Source: Sinonovacula constricta (taxonomy: Eukaryota; Mollusca; Bivalvia; Cardiida; Solecurtidae). From it: a stretch of DNA of 64,000 nt. A program made the translations under genes and the position numbers. The stretch's first letter is position 1. Every line of letters begins with the position of its first letter. Positions 15,601 to 30,600 of the stretch are shown one piece after another. The notes under the pieces are model-generated. The model worked only from the letters and a program-made list of their open reading frames with translations. It did not search any database and had not been told where the DNA came from. The stretch spans positions 38,404,970 through 38,468,969 of the forward strand of contig CM017563.1 in assembly GCA_007844125.1 (NCBI GenBank), given 5' to 3'.

Positions 15601-18600
15601 TTTTATGGGGCCTATTATCAGTCCACATACCTTAACAAAAATATGATGGTATTAACTTCATATTAATGTAAATGTGTAAATTTGCCCCAAAAGACTTCTG
15701 TCATGCTATCATTCCCTTGTATTAATGCCCTGTCGCCTTACACCATAAAAAAAGGAACTGCCATGCTACAACATTATCCACCAAAAATGAAAATCTCCAA
15801 CTTTGCTAATGAGAAATGTTCGTTTGTTTGTTGGGTTTATCATCCCACCAAAAGTATTTTAGGTAACTGAAGACGGTGTCCAATTGAAGCAGATATAGTG
15901 CTGCCTTCACTGTGTATAGCATGCCATGAACACCTGGCATCGTACGACACCCAGTCACATTATCCAGACACCAGGCTAACTAGTCCTGGAACTACCCTTA
16001 TATTTGCTTGAGCATTAGCAAGGGAGCTATGCCACTACCATTTTTAATGACTTTGATATGTCATGGCCCGAGACTGAACCCGGGACCTTGCGTAATTGGA
16101 GCCGATGATCTACCTATTGCACTACCAGGTTCGGTACTAATGGGAAATGAACCCCTGGCAAACTCTATCATCTTTCAAAGTATAGACCATTTTGCCTGCA
16201 GCTTTATACTGAAGATACTCATAACAACAATCTGTTAAAATACGTTCAATCTTTTGTTCATTACTTTTTCCTGTTTTTGTTAAAAATAACATTTTAAATT
16301 ACCATCTAGGCACCTGTATGAACAAACAAACCTGAAGGTCACTTAGAGATATACTGTATCTATGTTATAGATCTGATGCATTTTCTATTTTTAATATTAG
16401 GTGGAAAGCACTGACAAATTTATTACATGAAGAATAGTACTGTGAATTAGAGATTAGGTCATAAACCGCATAACTATCTATGACTTAAGATTAAACAGCG
16501 ATAATTTAGCTAAGAACAGGTTGTTTGGTTAGAAAACATGTCATGGGAAATGCAATATAAACATCAAATATGAACATTTCCTATTAGAATCAGTTTTTAT
16601 TTAATACTAATGCTGGATAAGTATTAAAGGTGGTATAGGACAGTTTAGATCAAGTTTTTTTCCCCTCAAACAAGCACAAATAAATTTGTGTTACCTGATT
16701 AGATCCCGTGAAATGCTGTTTACTGATATCCAAAATGTGTGCGAAAAGTTTATTGGGTTAATCATTCCACCAACAGTATTTAAGTTATCTGGAGACGCTG
16801 TCCACTTGAAGCAGATATAGTGCTGCCTTCACTGTGTATAGCATGTCGTGAACACCTGGCATGATGCCACACCCAGTCGTATTACCCTGACCCTGGACCG
16901 ACTAGTTGTGGAACTACCCTTATATTTGCAAGGGAGCTATACCACTTCCATTTTTTATGACTGGTATGTCGCGGCCCGGGTTCGAACCTGGGGCCTCCCG
17001 TACCTGGAGCCGACGCTCTACCGATTGTGCTACCAGGTCCGGAATTGTGTGAAAAGTGAAAAATAACAGCCAACTAACTAAGAAAACCTAGTGACCACTT
17101 ACTTTTAAGACCATGTATTAGGAATTATCAATTTATTTCATGAAAATATTATCAACTATATTTGAGGAGTAATTGACTACATTTCAGAAATTATCTACTA
17201 AAGTAAAATTGTCCATTACTGGTATATTTTAGGAACTATTAATTATATTGGAGTCACCAACCATATTTTAGGACTTATTCCAGTCATAATCAACACTTTG
17301 CTACTAAGAATGTCTTAATATTCTGAACAAAAAACTTAATAGCTGTTCCAAACATTTAATGTTACATCTAATTGTACCATTATATGAGCAGCCATTTTAT
17401 AAAACTTATCAAGTTATTTTGTTGCAAATCGAAATAATTAAACTGAACCAATGACCAAGTGCTTCAGCCATGAAATGAACACAGAATGGAGTGTCATGGA
17501 GAAATGAACTCAAATCATGGAAAATCAATATCACATCTAGACAAGAAAAAACTAAAGAAACTGAAATAATATTGACCACAATATCACTGTGAAGAGGGGA
17601 ACAATACTGAAAGCAGTGCAACTAAATCTACTACGCTGACAGTACAATGGGGACTGGCCCATCGAGGCCCTATACCTTGGTACGTCCCCATGGCCGTGTC
17701 TGCCAACACTGAGAAAAGGCCATACAGGCCATTTTGTACATTTTGAAGGGCGAGCATTCACGGGGGCACCAGAATGAAGACCAGCTCCAGGTGGCTTCAG
17801 GGGTTATCACAGACTTGTTACTGGGGGGAATGTATGCATAGGTCCTACTGGAGCAGGGATGGGTCACTACTATAGTTGGCAGTAACTGAGGGGGTTGCGG
17901 CTGTTGGGAGAAAGTAAATACATTATGCCAATTTGTTTTATTTTTAAAACATCTTACTAATCAACAATAATCTTCACGGAGAAGTAAAACTATTGCTGGT
18001 AGAAACACTATACAGTTTTATTAAAAAAATACATCACAGCGATCAATTATGATCGTTACAGTGACTTTCAGTTATGCTGAAGGAGGAAAACCCTGGAGGA
18101 GGGTCTGAGTAGAACCACCAGTACACCGCAAGCCAGCTGGAAGACCTTCCCACTAGTCCCTTGCCCTGAATGGGACTCAAACCAATGCAATTAGATTCAG
18201 AGGAGTTACAAGTCAGCGACTCTACCCCTACAATTCGGGCAACACCACACCATACAGACACATTTTTGAGAAGCATGAAGCAATAAAGTAGCTGAGCTAG
18301 AAGAACTCCCCACATGAAAGTTTGAGCCCAGACTGGGACAGATGTACAACTAGGGACTGAGGGAAGAGTGTTAAGGATATTTATTTTTTTTGGCTCTAAC
18401 ACAATTATGGTCATAATAGCAACCTCCAGCTTGTTATAGGTGGAGTAAAGCTCTAGAACTTGTGTCTGAGTGGTACCACCAGCGCACTGCAAGTTAGCTG
18501 GAAAACCTCTCCATATTTAGGTGCTTGCATCAACCGGGACTTGAACCCATGCAGTGAGAGGCTGAGGATCTACAGCTGAAACTGTTCAGCCAGTGGCATC

Positions 18601-21600
18601 CTAGAGTTGTGGTCTTTGGTTGTTCAGCTACCAACATAAACACTGACAGCACTTGGTTCAGTATAGTGATTTGGTTAATTTTACTGATCTACATACATAT
18701 AAGTCATTACGGCTTGCAATCATGATCACTGATCTAGTTCAATATCAAAACATTACTGTATTAAATGGAATTGTTGTTTATACACATAAGCTGTAATGAT
18801 TACCTGATTCAGTTTAGTACTTCTCTAATGACATGACTGATTAACAAATACCAATGCTAACCATATTTGGTTAACTAACATTTTTATACATTAAGGTGTC
18901 CCGTGTTAAAATTTCATTACATGTACAAACAAATGTGCTCAAAAGCATGGTCCCCAATGAATTTGATGCAATTAGTATTTAATTACAAAATGATAGTTAA
19001 AAATATATAAAATCTGAGCACATAAGTAATTAGCATCAATTTTTAACTTTATATATTTAAAGATACTTGTTTTGTTTTTGAAATACACCACACTGACAAA
19101 TTATGATCACTATAGCAAGCCTGGCTATTTTGATGGAGGAAGACCCCAAACAAATATCTGCGGTGAAACACGGGCTCCCTGCTGGTCAACTGGAAGACTT
19201 TCCCACATTTAGTCCTTCGCCATGAACAGGACTCAAACCAACGTGGTCAGCGGTTAACCGGTCAGAGGAGTTAAAAGTCAGCAACTCAACCACTATGCCA
19301 TGAGCGTCCCCTTAAAGATACTTAAATAGGTTTGTAAACCTTTAATTTTGTTTTGATCTTTGCAGCAACACAGTTATAGGCATTAGGGAGACTTTTATCT
19401 ATTTTTGAAGGGGAAAGTTTCCAGAAAAATGTGAACCACACGTCACATGGAAGATGTCCCGTTATAAAAATTTATGCCTTGAATAATCATTATCAAACCA
19501 ATTCAGTGATGGACCATGGAGGTAGAAGAGTTAAAAAAAAGTTGCTAAATTGATAGAAGAAAGTGTGCAATATCTGTGTTAAAAAGACAATTAACTACAA
19601 TTGTGCTTACACCAGTAAATTCTATTAGAGACTAGGTGCTTCGAAATGTAAGATTTTCCAGCTAAAAAATTAGACAATAAAAACAAAAAGCCAAATACTT
19701 GACTTTCCAACATAAGATAATCACCAAGTCTTTTAAAGATATGGTACACTATCAACTTATGAGACCTAGCCTGCTTAACACAAACTGATCAGGCTTAGAT
19801 TGTATGTGTCCACACCTTACCATCAGCAAAAACCATTCACTCTTCCATTGGCAACACTCTACCTTTGGCAACACTCTACCTTTGGCAACACTCTACCTTT
19901 GGCAACACTCTACCTTTGGCAACAAAATATTTACACTGTCAACAATTTGGTGCAAAACCCTACCTTACAGAACCAAACTTTCACCAATTTTGTTTACAAA
20001 CCCAACACTGTGCTAAAGTGCATTACCAAGCAACAGAGAAAAACAACATACAAGAACCTTATTTTATGAATCGAAGACATGACCACAAATGAAATCAGTC
20101 AATCTTTAAATATTTCATGCCTTGTGCAGAAATAAATACCTTTAAAAGCATGTTTTTTGTCAAAGAATTTAACCAAACCACTGAAGACAACTAAAAATAA
20201 ATTAAGAGCCGGCAAGAAAGGGGTGATCAAAAAGCACCTGGTATAAAAGTTAAAACAGTGCAATGCACACCAAAAACGATATGAGCAAGTGTTGAAGCGA
20301 TGCAAGACATTTAGCAAGTATAGGAACAAAAAAAACTGACTTGATTCACAAATAAAACGATCCACAACAGCAAAAGACTATAGAACAGCCTATACCAGTA
20401 CAAGTATATAACGAACATTATAGCACACGATAGCTATACACAATACGCTTGTATCTCTGTAACTAGAGTAGCACAGCGAGGGGTGGGTCAACATTACCCT
20501 GGGCAAGTCTCTATCTTCTAAGAGTCTCCACCGCTGAGAGAGCCACCAGCGAGCCAGGGCAACCAAGACAAGCTGAAAACAATGGCCCCCACAGGGCGGT
20601 GCCCATCGCACACTCCATAGAGACCGTGACCAGCTCCATGGAACTACGGTGTCAGGCGACACCTTGAAACGAGGAATCGAATCGGATACACGCTTCTCAG
20701 GCAAAAACATAATGAGGGGACGTCTATGTGCTACAACACCCTTTGAACGCTTCTGAAGCAAAATCAATCTGGAGTCAAAATGCAAAAATCAATTTGGAAT
20801 CTAAGTATGAGTCTAGAGTAAATGGTAAATCTAGTCAATACACCAAAACACAATCTGATGTTGATCACACAATATTGCTAAGTAAATGGTATTTTTGTAG
20901 CAAAAGGAAAGTCTCAAGAGATAGTCACAAGTACAGGTAAAATAACTTATTTCAAAATTTTATGGAAAGAGAGTCATGACCCAAAAATACGGCATTGAAA
21001 ATCTGCTTCTGTAGTGAGGGGTAATTTTCCAGGGCAGTATTTTAGACACCAACTACTTCTTTTTATCAGCAAGCAACATTAAAAAATGCTTTAATCACAT
21101 TGTTAATTAAATAACCTTAAACAGGTGCTAAGCAACAGCTGCACGACAAAAATTGACAAAACCAAGGGAGGTTACTCCATTTATAAGGAACAAAGTTGCC
21201 TGTGATGTCTTTTGTCATACATTGACATAAATTAAAAAAAAAGACTTAAAACATAATAAGTTCTTAATCACAACAACAAGAATCCTCAAATGTCCATCCA
21301 AGAAGCATCGTCACTCATAATATATCCACATTAAATGTGTTTTTTTAAATTGAAATGCTTAGGCATAATATTCCACAACTATCAATCCCTTTTTTTAAAA
21401 CATGGATTGTATGATTACTAACATGTTGAATTAGAGATCAGAGTTTTTGATTCATCAGTAGTTCTTTATTATGATACTCCTTCTTTGTTACTATCCAAAA
21501 CAGGGGCCTCCCTTGTTCTACCCCTGGTGAAAATGTCCCTCTTTCAAATAACCTTTCTGTATGAAGCGTGTTAGTTAGTAGATGTGATTTTACATTTTTG

Positions 21601-24600
21601 TTGCCAAAATATACAAGCAACTTTTAGCTTTTTGTTAAACATGCTGTCCTTAAATGTGGACAATTGTTGGTAATTAGTATATGTATTATTAACTCAAACT
21701 GATTCATTTTTTTCTGCAAGCAAACACTGGTTAAATAAAGTTTAAATAACAAGCATAAATTTAACATCACAGAACATCATTTTCTTGATTGAACATTTCT
21801 CAAAAATATTTTACACCAATAAAGGGTGAATTTAACTTTTTTACAAAAAATATTGAAAACATGAAAAACATGTATGTATTAGCTTAACTTTCTAACAGAA
21901 AAGTTACTTTCATCCAAAATACGAAAGGTCTCTTTAATGTATACATTTTTTAAAAGCCACTTTTGCAAATGAAAATTTGTGAAAAGCACCACTACTTATC
22001 CTTGCCAATGGTAACTTTCTTGAAAATTCATAAAAAACAGGAAAGAAAAACAAAATGACATTTCAGAGGTAGTGGAAGCCGTTATGTATAAAGCTGATAA
22101 CAAACACACAAAATTTGGCCCCGGGTTGTAAAGATTAACTTCCGACTGGCTAAGAAGCAAAACCAAACACTACAAGCTAGACCACCAGGGCTACATACCA
22201 GTGTGGGGTCGAGGTTGGGCTGAACCTTCCGCATGAAGATGTTCCACCAGACCTGCAGGAACTCTTGACTATGCCCTGTTCCTGGCAGGGGCGTCACCTT
22301 GCCTGTAGTGGTGTCGTACGTGTGATGCCACGGCTTTACAGCACCAATAAAGTGGACTATTCTTACATGGTCCTTAAATCTACAAATAAACACAGTGCAT
22401 GAATGTACACATAAATATCTATGGTCCATATTTTTACAAATAGAATGTTAGGGTGTTTAAATGTACACAACATACCTATGGTCCTTGAATCTACAAATAG
22501 ACACATTTAGTGCTTAGATGTAAACATAGATCGTATAGTCCATAAATTTACAAGAAATTCACAATTGGTGCTTAAATCTACCAATAAACATAATCATGTG
22601 ATCCTTAAATAAACAAATATGGTCTTTATGTCAACATATTGTGTTTGATCAAATAATTTTATATTTACATGGATAAGGATTGTAAACACCTTAAATTTAA
22701 AATAAACAATTTATCAGATGTACACAAAGTAACACTGATACTTTTATTATTTCTCTCCAAAGAAGATGTTTGTCTTGTATAATAACCATGTGAAGTTAGT
22801 CCAGAAAGGCTCAACACATTTTCACGACCAAAAGTTTCTAAGTCAAGACTAAAATGACAGTTTTACGCAAGATGTTCCTATTAAGTAGCCTTGATCTACC
22901 TTGGCATAACGGGAAGAGTTTCTCTTATAGAAAACAGCGACTTTTGTAAATACTCAATTTTTAAATGAAAACAATTTAGGTTATTTCCCTTGTTGGTAGG
23001 TATTTTCGTATAAATTTATGTAAGAAATACTCTAAGTTTTATTTTTAATTTGCTCTTTGTTTATTGGGTTTATGTCCCACCAACAGTATTTCAGTTATCT
23101 GGAGATGGTGCCCGCTTAAAGCAGATATAGTGCTGCCTTCACTGTGTACAGCATGCCAAGAACAGCCACACCCACTCACATTATCCAGACACTGGACCAA
23201 CCAGTGGTGAAACTACTCTTATATTTGTTTGAGCGTTAGCAAGGGAGCTATACCACTACCATTTTTAACAACTTTGGTATGTCGCGGCATGGGAACGAAC
23301 CTGGGGCTACCCGTACCTGGAGCCAAAGCTCTACCAATTGTGCTACCAGCTTTATTTTTTGTTTTTGTTGTTGTAATGATCAAGTACTTTTACTCAATCT
23401 TATATCAGTTACCAACATAAAATTTTAGATTACAATCAGCAACCATTCTTAATAGTTAATACAAAGTGGAAAAATAATTTTCTACTGTTTCTTTATACCA
23501 AAAAAATACCCACATGGGAGAAAACATGATGTAATTTAAATAATAAAATAACATCGCACCGCAAATGAAAAGAGAAAATTCCTTGATCTTAATTAAATGT
23601 AACTCGCCTTGTCCCAAATCTTATTAAATCACAAGGATTATTCTGAAATTTTGGCTGAACTCTATGTTACCAAAACAACCTAACACTACAAATGAGAAAT
23701 TAGGTACTTACTTGGTAAATGCAGGCAAGTAGCTGTAGAAAGCTTGCGAGACTACGTTATATACGAATGGAAGATGTTTTGCTATATCATCAGTTGCCCA
23801 ATTTTTAAAGAACATATTTAAAACACCCTGATCACCACCTGAAATTGAAAAAAACACATTTATATTAAAAAATTTCAAATAAAACAAGTCTCAAAGCAAT
23901 CCGGTAAAATTCATATCATACATGGAAACTCCACGCATGACTTGTGTCACTGAATACAGGTGCTGTATCACCCTTGTTTCAACATCGGTAACATCTTCAG
24001 GTTGAAAGTTAACTAATGAGCGAATTCCTCATTTTGTCAAACACTTGTCTACTACATCATAGATAGACGCCATTTTGCGACTCTTACAAAAGCATTATGC
24101 ATTACCTTCTCTGATTGGCTGTTATAAAAATAGTAATCAGGGAAAACCATTCTTGTTTATATAGATGGTATTTGCAGGCTGTCATCATTTTGTAAGATCT
24201 GACTTTAGTGAGATTGGTCTCAAAATGATAAAAGCTACAGTTTGTTACCATATTTATTCTTGTTTCTTTGTTTTGTTTTAGACATACATTGCAGTGACCA
24301 TTTATGATCATTTTAGCAACATCTAGCTCTCTAGTGAAAGAACAACCCAGACACATGTTCAGGTAGAACCACCGGTGCACCACAAGTCAGTTGAAAGACC
24401 TTTTCACATTAAGTCCTTTGCCCCAAATGGGTCTCGAACCCATGCAGTGACAGGCTAAGCAGTCAGATGTTACAAATTTGCGACTCAACGACTATGCCAC
24501 AGGTGCAAGTTTCTTTGATGTTTTTTTTACATCACACAGACACAGTTTTGGCGATGTCTAGCAAATTATTGGTAGAAGCAGACACCTAACTTGATGCCAG

Positions 24601-27600
24601 ACTTACGTCTGGTTAGAACACATCTACATGCAAGGTGTCTAGATATGTTGCTGGACATTCTGCTGCACCAGAGGAAGATAACATTTCAAGAGTTAAATAT
24701 AAAAGAAACATTATGAAATTACAGTTACTGGATTTCAGAAGCGAACAAAATCTTAGTATATCACTAAGACTAAAGGTATGATATGAAAGCATCCTTAGAG
24801 TAGTTGCATGCAATTATCATCATTTGTTTATTGGGATTATCATCCCACCAACAATATTTTAGTTATCCGGTGATAGTGTTCACTTGAAGCAGATATAAAA
24901 CTGCCTTCACTGTGTATAGCATGCCATAAACACCTGGCATGATACCCCTCCCAGTCACATTATCCTAACATCAGGCCAACCAATCGTGGAACTACCTTTT
25001 ATTTGCTTGAAAGTTAGCAAGGGAGCTATACCATTACCATTTTTAGCGACTTGTATGTCGTGGCGGGGAGGATCGAACCCGTGACCTCCTGTACCTGCAG
25101 CCAACGCTCTAATGATTGCACTACTTAGCTCCCTCATCAACGTTTGTTTAATCAAAATACAAAATGCCCCATTTCATAGAAAATCACAAATTAAAGAAAC
25201 AACAGCCACAATTTTGAAACCAATATTGATCCTCAGTTCATGGCCATTGATCAAGGGCATAGCATCTGATTGGTTGCTTTTAATTGTAACTTGTCATATG
25301 GCCATTTGATTGCTTGATGGTTTAAGCATGTTATCGAGTCAGTTTCCACTGACCTGCCTTTACTGTGATAGCATACCAATGACTACTATGTTTTAATACC
25401 CAGTCAAGGTATCCTGACACTAAGCCAACCAGTACTAGGCAAACCTAGTTTCACTTTATTTTAATTTTTTTTTTGTTTTGTTACATCAAACATGCACAAT
25501 TATGGTCATATTGACCATATTGACCAATTCAAGCTAATTGGTACAGAATCTCCTGACTTACATGTGGACAGAGCCACTGACGCATTGTAGGTTAGAAGGA
25601 AAACCTACCTAAATGTAGAGTTATTTACCCCAAAAGAGACTCAAACCCAGATGGTGAGGGGCTTAATGGTGACTCACAAGATGGTGTCTCTAACCCCTCA
25701 GCCAAGGGCGCCCCCTATATTGGATTGAGCATAGGCTAAGGAGCTATACCACAACTCAGTGGTCGAAATTAGCACTGGCCCAACAGCAAAAAACTATTTT
25801 CGATTTTGTCTCGGGCTAGTAAAAATTCCCATTTTTCTAGCTCGATGGGCTTCTAAGATCCTGATCATTAAAAAAATCATTGTACTTGTAAACTTTTGAG
25901 CTGGTTATTTCAATCGGCAAGCTGTCGCTTGTATCATAAACATGCTATGTGCACTAAAACATCTTTGTAAATCATCTCCCAATAAAGACCGAACATATTA
26001 TAACATCAGTCAATGGTTCCCGTTATTTCTTTTTTTTAAATACATAACAGCGACCAATTATGAACCTTATAGCAACATCCAGCTATTTGGTGGAGGAAGA
26101 CCCCAGAAAATGTCTGGGTAGAACCACCAGCACACCACAAATCAGCTGGAAGACCTTCCCACATTTAGTACTTCACCCAGACCGGGATTCAAACCCATTA
26201 GGTGAGAGACTAAGCAGTCAGAGGAGTTACAAATCGGCGACTGTACCACTATGCCACAGGCACCCCACCACTGCTTCTACTCACCATCAAAGCTTCCCTG
26301 GGAGGTGGCAAACTCAAGCAGTGAGGTGTAGGTTTCTAGGGAAGGTTTGAAGACAAATACACCGGAGTTGAAGCAGTCAGGCCATCCGGCGTCTGGGGCT
26401 GCAGAGAATTCTTCCCGATCAAGCAACTCATCAACATTCTGTAGCACCTATATGCAAAAAAAACAGAGCATTTTGATTTAAAACAAATGGAAATCTTTTT
26501 AAATTAACACAACTGCCATTTTTAATTGAAGCAAATGATGGTCCTTTAGAATAAGATAATATATATTTATAAAAAACTTACAAACTTTAAATAATCCATG
26601 ATAAATCGAAATATACACAATATGCACTAAAACAATGCAAAAGGAGAACAATACATTATAACGAAAAACAATTGGCCTATTGTTTCTGAAGATTAGAAAC
26701 AATATGACCAACTTTAAAAAAGAACAATGGTTGATTAAATTATTTTATTGCATTATAATGAAACCTGCTGTCTGTTCATAAATCTTTTTATATGGGCGCT
26801 AGTGGCCGCGCTGTTAGTCACTGACTTGTAACCCCTCAGCCCTTCACCATGAGGGTTTGAGTCCCAGTTGTGGCGAGAACTTCATGTACGGAGGTTTTCC
26901 ACCTAAGCTGCGATGCGCTGGTGGTTCTACCCAGGCATAAGTCTGGGGTCTTTCTCCACCAATAATTAGTTGGATCTTGCCAATATGACCACAAATGTGT
27001 TGGTGTGATGTAACAAAGAAAGACAAAAAATAAATCTCTCTTATATCAGTGTTAAGACAGACCATTAAAAGGGGAAATACTTCTTGCAATGTTCATCTTA
27101 TTATAACAAAAATAGCAGGGTGTTTTTTTTATATTACAAATATGAAGTTTCATCAAAATTGACACAAAACTGTAAGAGAAGAAGCCAGACAGAATTGTCT
27201 CCTTGGACAAACTGACTGGTTCCAGCATTCCTGATCCATGTCCGGATAAAACTTTGGTACAGGTGGTGGTAAGGGAAGATGGTTGGGGTTAAGTTAAGAG
27301 AGGGATGAGATGGGACTTGCCGGCATTTTTGCTGATACTGTGCTGTGTGATACCACACCCAGTTACATTATCCTGACACCAGGCCAACCAGTCATGGAAC
27401 TACCCTTAATATTTGCTTGAGCATCGGCAAGGGAGCTATACCACTACCATTTTGTATGTCGCGCGGGATTCGAACCAGGGGCCTCCCATACCTGGAACCG
27501 ACGCTCTACTGATTACACTACCAGGTCCGGTCCCTTGTTTATACTGTTTCATAAAAATCTAATCAAGATGAAAACTGGTGATATGTATTGTTTTGTTAAA

Positions 27601-30600
27601 GGAGGAGATCTATATCATTAACTAATATAAATAATAAGTATATCATTACAGGTTTAACTGATACTGAAAATAATAAAATAAAAAATACTGCCATTTTTTA
27701 AGTTCCCTTTTTTTCCTTCTCAACACAAGTTACAGTGTTACTAATTAGAAAAGGAAATGAAGCTTTTCCTGTGGCAGTATCTATAATTGATACTTCTATC
27801 ATAACAATTATACTGTGCAGGTTTGTTTCTATATGACATAGAAAAGCTATTGCAGACTATCCCGTGATATTGTACATGTTTGATTAGTCAGGTTATCTGT
27901 GATTTTTTTTTTTTCCACTTGCAGACAGGAAAGCTGTTTAAAGATGCATTCTTTACTGCAGTCTCATCAGTTCAGCTTTGTGTGGCCTTTCCTGTCCACC
28001 AGCTGACATTTAGTCATTTGAAGACATTTCTTCAAAATAGTACAATTTCCCAGAATTTTCTACAGTTACACAAGGTTGTTTTAATTTCATATAAAATATA
28101 AATTAGCGCTGCGTGTTCTGTTTTTGTGATGGAAATTGAATTCAGGATATATGTTTTGGTTCAGTGCACATGACAGAAAGATCACTTGGGTTTGGCAGTC
28201 TGTGAAGGATTAAAACATGCTCCAGAAAAGACCATATAAATGACAAAGAATTTTTTTGTTTTTTTCTTTTTCTTTCACATTTTAAAAAAAAATCCTTTTT
28301 GGCACGGAAAGAGTGAATAAAAGCCTTTTGTCACACAAAATATTAACAGAATATTGCATTTGTCTAGTTAAGCTTTTTATATCATCTGGCTGCCATGTGA
28401 TTTGATAGTCTTTAAATAAGTCTTTTTCAAAAGTCCTCTTCCCTTACTACAAACTTATCTCAAAATTCAATGGAAAATAAAAAGGTAAAACAATTGAAAC
28501 AAAGCATGTCATGAAGTTTAACTTTAAAAAAGGATTAGCAACATTCCATATCAGACTTAATTGAAACCAAAGAAAGGATCCTAAAACTTGACAAAAAATG
28601 AATAATTTACTGCTTTTTGTTAAAAAAGAAGCCATTTTCTGGCCACAGATCCAGTTATTGTGACCTTGACCTTTCCACCACTGACCCTAAATCCAATAAA
28701 GGTCAGCGACTCATCATGAGCAATGATTTTACCAAGTTTGAAGACATGGGTTCAGGCAATCTCTCGTCATTGAACGGAAACCATTATTATACTAAAGGTC
28801 ATCGTGATCTTTAAATCACCTCATGGAGGTCACTGTGACCGTTGCCCTGCATATATCCTAATTTATAGGGACCATCTACTTGCCAAGACCAATGTCTGCA
28901 CCAAGTTTAAGGATTGTGGGCTTATAGTTTTCCTGGATATCAACCACAAACAAATGGTATGCTCAAGGCTGCTGTGACCTTGACCTTTGTGCCAGTGACC
29001 CAAAACCCAATAGGGGTCATCTAATGATCAATATCCTTACCAATTTAGAGGAATATTCTTACTGTTATTCGAACATGAAATGACAAAGTCCTTTGAGCAT
29101 TGCATCATATACCAATATTTGAAATAACACAGGACAAAGGTATTCACATGCAAGCCAAATGTTAAAGAAAGAACAAATCTGTGATGAGTCATTTGTCAAA
29201 AAGAGCAAACCCGACAGTTACCGCTTTGGAAAGGTCAGTCGGCAATATGGACGGACTGCGTTGCTTAAACGGGTTTTTACAAAGTTCGAACCCTGCACTT
29301 CCTGAAACCGATCTATTTTAATAAAAATTGTCCAAGCACTGATGTTTTCTTTGATAAGTTATGACAAAAGTAGTGATGTCATTGAAAAATAATGTTAACA
29401 GTGTTTTGAAGAGAGAGAAGCATAATTTCGATTTGATTAATAGTTTTTTGTATTACTGTTATCCTGCTGAGGAGAAAGTGGCCAGATTTAGGCAAATTAT
29501 TGTTTTTACATAGCACCGACACAGAGATGGGATGGGATTTGCCGGCATTTTTGCCGATACTGTGCAGAGACATTTCTATCACTATAGCACAGGGGCACTT
29601 ATGAGGTGCCCAGGGACTGAACCTGGCTGGTCCTTTATAATGACACTAATGAGTCAGGCATAATGCTGTCCCTTATCCCTGAGTGTTAGGAAGGAAGCCA
29701 CTACTACCAACTTTGAAGTCTTAGGTTTGACCTGGCCGGGGTTTGAACCTGCGACCTCCCGATCCTTATTACTGTTATCTGCTAAGTGGCCAGATTTAGG
29801 CAAATTATTGTTTTTAGATGGCACTGACATAATTAGGGTCATATTTGTGATGTCCAGCTAATTATTGGTGGAGAAAGACCCAAGATTTATGTCTGGGAAG
29901 CACCACTGGCAAACCGCAGGCTAGCTGGAAAACCTCCCCATGAAACTTTTCAGCCTGACAGGGACTCAAACCTATGCTATGAGGGGCTAAGGAATTACAA
30001 GTCAGCAACTCTAACTGCATTGTGAACAATTGTAAGCATTCAAAACACTTTATTGCTGAATCTAAATCAACAAATCTTCTAACCTTTGCATGAAGATATA
30101 AGCAAGTAACATAACATTTAGACTGAGGTATTAACAAATGGAGAATACAAAAGATCATTCATGACACCAGACCATACTGGCTGACAGCAGCTGCTGCACA
30201 ATAAGGCCTGTCCCATGCGTCCCACCGATACACACTGTACTTATTGATTATGTCAGCTTGTTTGTTGGGTTTAATGATATTCCATCAACAATCTTTCAGG
30301 TATCTAGAGACAGACTCACAATTCTCCCTTCAACACTGTGGACATAAGCAGAAGTTTAAGAGTCAGATCGCCAGATCACATCCTTTAAATTAGGCCAACT
30401 GTGCAATACCACCTGTAAATCTGCTACTCAAATCTGACCAATCATCTTATCAAAACTGATGAACCTAGCCTTTAGTCTAGAGATATAAAACATTACCCAT
30501 TGTTTTCAGTTATCAATAGACCCAATTTTGTCAATTCTGTCATTAATTTACATTCTACTTCAAGAAATGCTTGTTCCCTTTGGGAAAAATCAGGAAAAAA

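Noticed and set aside
18043..18492. 149-codon minus-strand frame
   Set aside because: It spans two SINE B/D copies and their spacer; no domain or splice support.
25740..26028. CAGTGGTCGAAATTAGCACTG as a hAT-type transposon end
   Set aside because: No matching inverted end or target duplication found in the neighbourhood.
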